Origin: Morinoia aosen
Lineage: Eukaryota > Arthropoda > Malacostraca > Amphipoda > Talitridae
Assembly: GCA_030386875.1 (NCBI GenBank)
Contig: CM059568.1
Location: 23,988,120 to 24,052,119, forward strand
Length of the DNA stretch: 64,000 nucleotides
Direction: 5' to 3'
The position numbers were made by a program, and so were the translations under genes. Within the stretch, counting starts at the first letter, position 1. Every line of letters starts with the position of its first letter. The notes below the pieces were generated by a model. The model did not search any database and had not been told where the DNA came from. It saw only the letters and a list, made by a program, of their open reading frames with translations. Below, one piece after another: positions 56,132 to 64,000 of the stretch.

Positions 56132-59100
56132 GTAAGATTTTAAATATTATTACCTCATGCTTACTAAACCGCATCTATGTGTGTTAGATACGTCAATTTC
56201 CTTTTATCTTTTTCCACTCTCAATTTATTTTTGTTTTTCTTTTGCCCTGCCCTTGCCGCCACAACTCTATTTTGTTCTTTTCCTAGTATGTGACCGTGTT
56301 TAACGTCTTCAGAAAAATTGCATTTACCGTTTTGTAAACGCCTCAATCTAGCTGATCTATGGTCTTCGTACTTCAACTAGTAGTTTCAACTCATAATTAT
56401 GCGTGGCTCGTCAGTTCAGAGTTTAACCAATCAGTTGTAGGAAATTTTTATAAGTTTTTACAACCGATTGGATTTCTTTAACCTATGTATGTAGCGCTAA
56501 TGCTTCATTAGCACATATAATGAGAAATTATTTTTCTGAAACCGTATTCATACATTTTGGTGGATTTTTGAAGTTTCATCCTGAAGTCACTCAAGTGTTT
56601 AGAGTGAGGGTGTGCGATATTCAAAATTTGTTACGTCGTTGACAGTTATGTTTTTTATTAAATAACTGGATTTAAGCGGAAGCATAGTTCGCAATTTTTG
56701 AGGGGAATAAATAATTTTTTTCGTAATTCTTGGCACTTTTTGCTTTCTCCGAAGTTCAACTGTAATTTATTTTAGTCACGTAGTAGACTAGTGGTCTCTT
56801 TTCTTTTGACACTTCGCACTTGTGGAGATTACTAAGTAGCGACCGCCAGCATTGCGCAAAACGGACTCTGCCCTCTGTTGGTTCTTCCGCCAGCTTCTAT
56901 GCTCTGTTTTCGCGCCAGAGACTTGGGCGATGTGCTCTGCAGCTTGCGGTGCCGGCAACTGCGTAGTGGGGAAAGGCGGTTTGTTCTAGATTTAGTAAGC
57001 AGGCAAAAAATTGCCTTGCTTTATTATTGAACTTTAACATAGAATTAGGATATTATAAGTTACGGTTGAGCTCCGATTGAGAAAAATACAGGTTGTGTAC
57101 ATCATATACTTTTTGAATGCACTTATGACAGACATATTTAAGGAATGCGTTAAAAACTGAAATTTTATGATGTAACTGCGAATGCTAGAGACTGTTTTGA
57201 TGCCTCATTACTATGTGATTATGATATTCTAAATTATGAGGATTGTGCATGTTTCTCAAGTTCTTGCTGCTGTACATAGCATAAGCGCGAAAGCACCGTG
57301 GCTGAGATGCGTTTGCGGACAGGTGAAGCGCACAGGAGAAAAATATTTGGAAAACTTTCCCTAATTCAATTCCCGCGTGAAATTGAAGAAAGGGGCATCT
57401 CAGTGCTGCAATCTTTATAGTGCACTTCTGACGTCAAATGTCTGAGTGAGGGCCAAGACGGCTTGAAATAGCGTTGCGTCTCGCTTAACCCTGCACAGGG
57501 GACGAAGCGTCTGCTTATTTATGGGCAACTCTTTGTCATGATGTTATTTTTTTTATTGATTGTCATCCAGCGTACGCAAGTCACTGGCGTTTGATTTTAT
57601 TGGTTTCCATTAGAAAAAGAACTAGCGTGGGCTCACTGCTGCTCTGAAAGTAACAAGCGCACGTTTATTTTTTAGTGCCGTTTTAATTTTGATGAAACCT
57701 ATAAGAATGGAGAGAAAATAATACTATTTGACACTGGAGTTTTTCAAACTGTTGGTTAGTACATTTTTTTGAGTATGGGTGGATAGACACCGAAGTCAGG
57801 CGAGGAAAATAAAGTGAAAATAAATGAAATGAATAAATAAAATTCACTTCGACGTCAGTGGCGACTGCTTCAATATTTCATATGCATTTGGACAGTTTTT
57901 GGACGTGTTCGAGATCCAAGCCGCTGATAATAGAAAAATTAAAAAATGAATTGTGTCTCTGGCAACATACTGTAATATTTTTGTGTGCGTTGGAGAAAAC
58001 GATTTTCAAGCACAAGACGATTTTTTTCGTTTTGTGTGGATTGTTGAAACAAAAATTTTCGTGTAGATTTGAATTTTGTATAAAAAATGCTTATTAAATG
58101 TTTTCGTATAATCCGATTTATACCTGTGCAATAGTGACAGGAAGTGAAAAACATGGCTTCCAAAAGAAATTTAGCGCAAATTTATTATTCAACAATTATG
58201 TAAAATTCTTTTTATCCGTTATGAGCGATTGTTGCTTATAAGCTCCATTATTTTTTTAATAGTTTAACAGATTCTTTTTTTCTGGGTGATCAATGTATAG
58301 TCGTGTACATATAAGTTTTACCATAAACAATTTTCTTGGTTGTATAAAATCTAATTATGTATACAATCCTTCACCTATCTTTGATTTTTTAAACTCTTTG
58401 TGGACTTCCACTGACATGGCAATGCATTTTCCTTCTATTTTATGACCGCGATGAGTATTTGAACTCGGATAAAATGTTTTGTTAGAAAATGCTTGCGAAA
58501 TGCCGAAATTTTTCACTTGTATAAAATTTCGCTGCTCGTTTGAAGTCAAAGACATGAAACGAAAGACGCCCCATCATCATTGTGCTTGGAGAACCTTGTG
58601 ACCGCCAATGGGAGCTCGCGCGCATCGTACGATTGCTCAGGGAACAGGTTTCCTCTGTCATGGTGGTAAAAACTTGCTGCTCAGCAATTGCAGATGTGTT
58701 GGTCCACGTTTATGTTTTGAGATCATATAACATTATGGAATCATTACATGATGAAATACTGATTTTTGCCCATTTTCGGATGTGGATCAGGTTAACCACT
58801 TCTCTCTTCGTGTAACTCACGTTTTGTTCTCTAACTCTCAAATCTTTCCAGTCGTAGAATATTCAGTCGTGCTATTTCACGTGTATAAATCGAATTTATA
58901 CATATTGGTCATTTCAAATGATTTTATTTGTTTCTTTGACGCAACAAGAAATGAAACTTGACATTTTTATGTTTTTTTTACCATAAAATTAATTGTAACT
59001 TGATTACTCCAGTTTTGGCCGTAAGCTGATAACTACTACTGATTGATTCTAAAGTTTTAATGCTATCTAATAGTAGTCGAGTCACGTTCTCAATAGATCG

Positions 59101-59204
59101 TGGTGTTGCGTGATGCATTTACTGGCACGTAGCCGAGCTTGAGAAGCGGACACCCGCGCCCACCGCCGAACGTATTGTTGGCGGTGTTCGGCAACGTGGC
59201 GCTC
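56132..59204. other. Downstream intron or intergenic DNA
   Basis: Starts at the GTAAGA donor. No further exon is certain. GC-richer patches occur near 56830-56970, but with no recognised coding sequence. Open frames here are short and motif-free. Confidence 0.4.
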
Positions 59205-59391
59205 AGTTCGCCTCAGTCAAGTCAGCCATCGAGGTGTGAGCGCAAGCCTTCCATAATAACTTCAACAGTGGTCGAAGATACATTGGTATTGATGCCACTG
59301 GCGTTAATATAGTTGAGTTTGTTCACTTCGTTCATTCAAGTTTTACTTCTTCGGTTAAATAATCTTCGAAAACTTCAGTGATTGTAGCGTG
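59205..59391 (+). promoter_or_regulatory. Possible core promoter and untranslated first exon
   Basis: A local GC-rich patch (59130-59230) contains CTCAGTTCGCC and TCAGTCAAGTCAGCC; TCAGTC/TCAGTT fits the arthropod initiator consensus TCAGTY. About 180 bases further on, GTAGCGTG|GTAAGTTCC is a strong donor (exon end 59391). The stretch between is closed in all frames by stops, so any exon would be untranslated. There is no independent evidence of transcription. Confidence 0.25.
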
Positions 59392-60683
59392 GTAAGTTCC
59401 TTATATTCATATTGTTTTTTTCTTAGATAACTCCTTAAGGAGAGTTGCGCTCCAAGGTCAACAAAAATTACAGGAAATATTTCGTTGCCTGCCGCGAACA
59501 CTTAACAATGACCAAGTTTCAGTGGGCACTGGGATTTCCCATTAGGAGATGTGCGCATAATACGTGCAATTTTGACTTTTTTTTGAGAAAAGTGTGATTT
59601 TTATGGAAATATAATGTTTGCAAATTCAGTGGGTGGTTCTTAATGAAATATAAGCTTAGATTTCTACTGAGAGTTTGGAATGCTGAGGTACCCTCGAATT
59701 CTAAGGTAGTCTTTCTCAAGAGTGTTTCATTGATATTTGCCGTGATATGCCTAGTTGAGTCATCGTAACTTGAATGCTAGTCTTAAAAATATTTTGGAAA
59801 AATATCAGAATTTTACATTTCAATTAACCTAGTGAAAAAATAATTCTATGTTATAAATTCAAATTATAAAATACAACTTTTTTCGAAATGATGTCACCAA
59901 CAGTTCACTCAGGAAAATGTTTTCTTAAAAATCATTTTTATTGGTTATATTGATATGAAGATCATTTTCACTTCTTTTCAGTAGAGCTTCCCATTTAGCC
60001 ACGACTGTTTTCTTTGCTGATCCTTTATTGTACTTGAAATTATATGATAGGCAAGCCATTATCAATCTTTAGATGAAATGGCGCTCACTTGCAAATGACG
60101 CTTGAGGGTAATAAATTTATGTGCAGCAAGGCTTCTTCGAATGAATTGGTTCTAAATTTTTTATAATATATTTTATCAGGGCAATATTCTGGGAGACATT
60201 AACATCTTTCTAGTATATCTAATTGAGCGTCTAAATCTCTCCACCAGTTAAGAAGTTGGCTGGAATTTACAAGACGCGTTTGTGTTGGCAAAGAAAATAA
60301 ATCAATTTTTTTAAATTCTTTCATTGATTACCGATCTTTCAGCGACCTTCAAGAAGTTAGCGTAGGTTTTAGAGTACCGCCATCCTTGAGACGGATTTAA
60401 TCGAATGCAACAAACACGCTAACACTGATGTTTCTTTTCTTATACTTCTGCTCAGAGCCGCCACTACTGATACAAGTAGAGCGTTGCCAGATTGTAGCGT
60501 TGCTTGATTTCTTTATGTACCGGTATGACTTCGTTCCCTCAATTCTTAATAGTTTGGTATCAAATCGTATTGAAGAACCATCAAATTTTGTAACTTTCCA
60601 AAGCTTGCATTAAAACTTCCGAGCTCCTGATGTCGATGTCATATATAAAATTTGTATATATTCATTAGTATGGTACTGTAAAA
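59392..60683. other. Unassigned AT-rich DNA
   Basis: Nothing recognisable; would be intron if the donor at 59392 is used. Confidence 0.4.
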
Positions 60684-61055
60684 TACAAATACCATCAGGG
60701 AGATACAACTACTTTATCTATGGGAATTAGCACTCCCAGGGGGAAAATACGAGGTCTCGAGCTGCCTATTTATGTAGGCCTTTCTATTCCTGAAATAAAA
60801 TATGCTTTTTCTTTTGTTAAGGACCATCTTTTTCAGTTCACTGCTGGACTGTTTTTCAGTACCTTTAATTTTCTTCTTCAACTTTTGTCTTGTTTCCTAA
60901 CCTTCCTTCTCAACTTGATGTTTGTATGCGCACGGGATCCTTCGTGTGAACACGCCTGGTGCACAGATTCCGCGTTCCGTGAACTGCATACTGAATGGTG
61001 TTTTCATCTTTCCTCTCTTTGAACTTCTTTATCGTGGTAAGGGGGGCTGAAACTA
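60684..61055 (+). repeat. Dispersed repeat B, copy 2, carrying a shared short ORF
   Basis: Homologous to 33945-34320 over about 370 bp. Here the ORF runs 100 codons (60720-61022, start at ATG) with a hydrophobic stretch (FFSTFNFLLQLLSCFLTFLL) that could span a membrane, followed by a Cys/His/Trp-containing tail (CEHAWCTDSAF, EWCFHLSSL). The other copy ends at the same codon but has a different N-terminal part. I do not recognise the protein, and the matching DNA upstream of the ORF argues for a transposon fragment rather than a gene pair. Confidence 0.65.
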
Positions 61056-61684
61056 AATAACTAACTAACTGTATCTACTTTCTAATTATTGTATAAAAGT
61101 TTTCATTATCATAACCCACAGCGAATGAATATCAACCATCGTTTTCTCTGATGCACGTTGTTCTTCTACGAATTTATTTGCAGCCGTCCGGTTTATGTTC
61201 ATCTGTTTCACGCTTGAATATTTGAGTGCAAGTTCTTTCTTCAGTTAACTCACATTTGTATTTCCAATTATTCTACTGTTTTAATAGAATCTTTTACACA
61301 CATATTGGATCATCTTCACCGTTTTGTAAACTCGCCCTTATTCCTTTATAAGAAGCTGCGTGCTTCATCTCCGTTGAATTGTTTATTATTTGAATCACTT
61401 CAGTCCAGGCTCCCTGTTCTCAACGTAATGAGGGTGTTGGAACCTCGTTTCCTGTTTGCTCTCATCTGTTGCGTAGGTTCCAAGGCCCGTCGCCGTGTCC
61501 TCAGATGAGAACAGGGCTAACTCACCGTTCTGTGCCTCTTCTGGTGAAGAAACGAGACCATTTGCACACCCTTCAGTGATACATCTGTTCTTTTACTGGA
61601 AAATGATTTAGAAGTTTACAACTTAATTCATATTTCACTGAGAAAACGGAATAATTTTGGTATTAATTTCTGTTGTTATTTCAA

Positions 61685-61717
61685 CGTCACCGCTATTTCA
61701 ACGAAATAGCGGTGACG
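61685..61717. repeat. Perfect hairpin, 15-bp stem, 3-nt loop
   Basis: CGTCACCGCTATTTC, loop AAC, then GAAATAGCGGTGACG. Confidence 0.95.
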
Positions 61718-61721
61718 CTAA

Positions 61722-61785
61722 ATGTCTTATGAATGTCTAAAATGTCTTATAAAATAAAATGTCTAAAATGTCTTATAAATGTTAA
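61722..61785 (+). repeat. AATGTCTTAT / AATGTCTAAAATG tandem cluster
   Basis: Repeated ATGTCTTATAAA and AATGTCTAAAATGTCTTAT units, two to three copies, directly after the hairpin at 61685-61717. Confidence 0.85.
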
Positions 61786-64000
61786 TTAGGAAAATTTAAA
61801 CCTTTGGATGTACAAATTCATGAAATGTGCTTTTTTGGTTGTTTTACATTTTACCCACATTCATCGAATTTCTTTATTTTAGTTACTGGACCATTATTTT
61901 AGTATCATTACTTTCATCCTTTCATTCAAATGGCATGAAAACCTTGTGAATTGGGTAACATTATCCCCTATTGTGCTGATTATTCGAATATAGCCCTGTT
62001 GCTTGTTTTATGAACAATCAAGTCGATGAGTTGCCGTGCGCGAGCTGTTTTTCTCTAGTAGTTGTGACCCTCAAGTGAAGCTCATAGCAGTTCTTCTGGC
62101 AAGCGATGCTCTAGGGAGACTAAAATAGATTCAGAAGTAATTTCTGTCTTTGGCTCGTACTCAAGCTCATTTATAACTATATCATTTTATATTTATGCAT
62201 TCTGTGTACAGTTTGGGCGTCTGTCAGAAAGAATTGTTAGGCGGCTATTAGATCAAAATAACAGCGAATACGTGTACATCGTTCGTTTTTCACTTGTTTT
62301 AATAATTCTGGATCCGAAATGATAAGTTGGTATAGTAGTTGAATTTTTAAAACGAGCAACAATACGGAAGGGTGAAAGTGTGCTTCATACGTTTTTCCTG
62401 TGTCACATGTTGGCTTGTTTCCGTGGGGAAATAACTTTACAAATATTGAAATGATCTAATGAACGTTCGTGTCCTCTTTCGTCATCAGTGCCGTAGAAAA
62501 GAATAAATTTATTAGAGCTTTGTCGTAGTCCCTGTGTCAGTATAGGAGTGGATAAATTATTAGATGATGAAGAACTTGAATTTAAAAATTTGCAGGTTAG
62601 ATTAACAGTATGAAGTTGGCTGGACATTTTAGTTGATTTTGATTCGGATATTCTAGCGGTGATGATCCGAGTATCATACTTTTTTCTGTGTGCCGTCAGC
62701 TGTTTGAGTGATTGTCACTTCACCTTGAGTTCTGCTGTTAACGCTACTGATAGCTGTTACCAATCAGTTTATTTTTTCATGAACAGCCTTTTCACATCTA
62801 ATACAAGAGATTTTAATACGAATGTCATGATACTCTTCGTGGGAAAACGTACTCGGCGTTGTGCACTGGTATTTTACTTGCCTCACTCCCTAGAGCAATT
62901 GTCTTTGTTTTATCCAAATGAAAGAAGAATTTTTTTACTGTAGCCCGTGTGTAGTTGTTTGTGCTTCTCTGCTGTTTATTCGCTTTTATTTAGGAAGCTT
63001 AAGCGCGGTCGAGGCTCGTTCTCGCTTGGTGTCGACCCTGAAGAATGTTGTTGAGTCTCATTAGAAGAGTATTGTGAACGAATACTTTTCTCGGCCAAAG
63101 TGAACTATTTCGTTATAGTTCACTGTCATGTACCCAAGAACCGTTATTTGTACGCTTCACTCCTACTTCACGCGCCTTTCTACTATTTTTTACAGACACG
63201 CATACTTTTGCCGTGCTGCCAAGATTTCGGAGACAGCGGGCTGTGACTTGAATTGTTTATGAAATCACTTTTGAATATTTACCACCGAACAAAAATTTGA
63301 CTAGATTTTGGCATGATACACACATTCCTTCTCTTTTCGATATAAGTTCAAATTTGAAAATCCTTTCTTCATGTTACGTGAATTGTAGTTCTAAAATCTG
63401 GAATCTTTGGCTTTATTAAGAACCATGATTTCATTCTCGTCCCTAAAAAAATCCAAGCTGTCAAGTTGTTCTGTTGTTTAGTTGTTACAGGTGTTCTACT
63501 ATCATGATTAAGCGTGTAAGAAACATTATTGCAAGCTTAAAACGAGATCTGGTATCATCTAGCGGTCGAACCAAACTTCAAAACTGTTTGAGACGATGCA
63601 TTAATTTCCATATTTCTGAAGACTTTTCATTCAATTTCATAGAATATTCGACCACCTGTTAATTTTTCATTTTTTTTGAAAGATGTGAGAAGTGCCCAAT
63701 ATAGTTTTCACGGAAAATATTTGGTGAACACAATAGGGGGAGTCACTGGATACATTTCTGATGCGCTTGTAATCAGACTCAGGTATGATGGTAGTGTCCA
63801 GTGATGCGCGCTGTTAACATCTCAAATTAATGAAGATCTCACGACCCCATGTTGAATCCCCTAATAGGAAGAGAGGTTAAAAGAGGGTTTTCGATACCTC
63901 ACTTTCTTCATGGTAATGCTCAAAATCTCATAAATCCATGGCCATTATAAATCGTACGAGAACATTTCTATTACAAATGAAAGCAGACAAAAAAATCTAG

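Larger units (their letters stand above)
61056..64000. other. Stretch without a supported gene
   Basis: Contains a perfect 15-bp hairpin (61685-61717) and a small tandem repeat (61722-61785). A minus-strand open frame of about 100 codons (about 62403-62700) has a Ser run and no family motif. Nothing else is recognised. Confidence 0.4.

Noticed and set aside
62403-62700. Minus-strand frame of about 100 codons with a Ser run and FYGTDDERGHERS
   Set aside because: Looks moderately gene-like, but has no homology I can name, a doubtful acceptor and a length that AT-rich DNA can give by chance.
1-64000. CRISPR arrays, prokaryotic operons, rRNA or organellar insertions
   Set aside because: Looked for spaced direct repeats, long dense ORFs and conserved rRNA blocks on both strands; none seen. 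The tandem repeats present are directly adjacent, not spaced.

Overview
This window looks like AT-rich nuclear DNA from an arthropod. The evidence is the repeat content: a BEL/Pao integrase remnant, two non-LTR reverse transcriptase remnants, a Tc1 transposase relic, piggyBac-, Harbinger- and mariner-type small elements, Penelope-like 3' ends and long foldback elements. Together with GT-AG introns and very low coding density, this rules out a bacterial or organellar source. The species cannot be named from the sequence. There are no rRNA, tRNA, CRISPR or operon-like features.

Only one host gene is well supported. Two coding exons lie on the + strand near 54.9-56.1 kb (54940-55448 and 55668-56131), with consensus splice sites and a reading frame that joins cleanly across the 219-base intron. 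The encoded segment is low complexity: first basic and Ser/Asn/Pro-rich, then strongly acidic, which suggests a disordered region of a larger protein. I do not recognise the family. A CpG-rich stretch ending in a perfect CAG|GTAAGT donor at 31085 has a short ORF whose end phase fits the exon at 54940. A possible 24-nt microexon lies at 35783-35806, and a possible untranslated first exon ends at 59391. All three are hypotheses.

Layout. 0-2 kb: a BEL/Pao integrase relic (- strand) and a relic of a widespread unnamed transposon protein (+ strand). 7.3-9.1 kb: a PIF/Harbinger-type element (TTA target duplication) interrupted by two oppositely oriented piggyBac-type MITEs, followed by a 350-bp palindromic element. 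11.8-17.7 kb: a dense transposon cluster with three Penelope-like/hammerhead-like modules, a TA-flanked mariner deletion derivative, a Tc1 element with a dead DD34E transposase, a foldback MITE and a reverse transcriptase relic. 20-29 kb: minisatellites, a third piggyBac MITE and a 1.0-kb palindrome. 29-40.8 kb: mostly featureless. 40.8-46.0 kb: a complete, young, non-autonomous LTR retrotransposon with 1.27-kb LTRs and a CAGG target duplication. 47.2-48.2 kb: a foldback element whose outer arms are 21-bp tandem repeats. 49.2-49.9 kb: a second RT relic. 53.3-53.7 kb: a second copy of the foldback MITE family. 54.9-56.1 kb: the host gene exons. 56-64 kb: sparse, with one copy of a dispersed repeat that shares a short ORF with 34 kb.

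The parts do not form one pathway. The window is best read as long introns or intergenic DNA shaped by transposon insertion, nesting and snap-back (hairpin-forming) mutations around one host gene.
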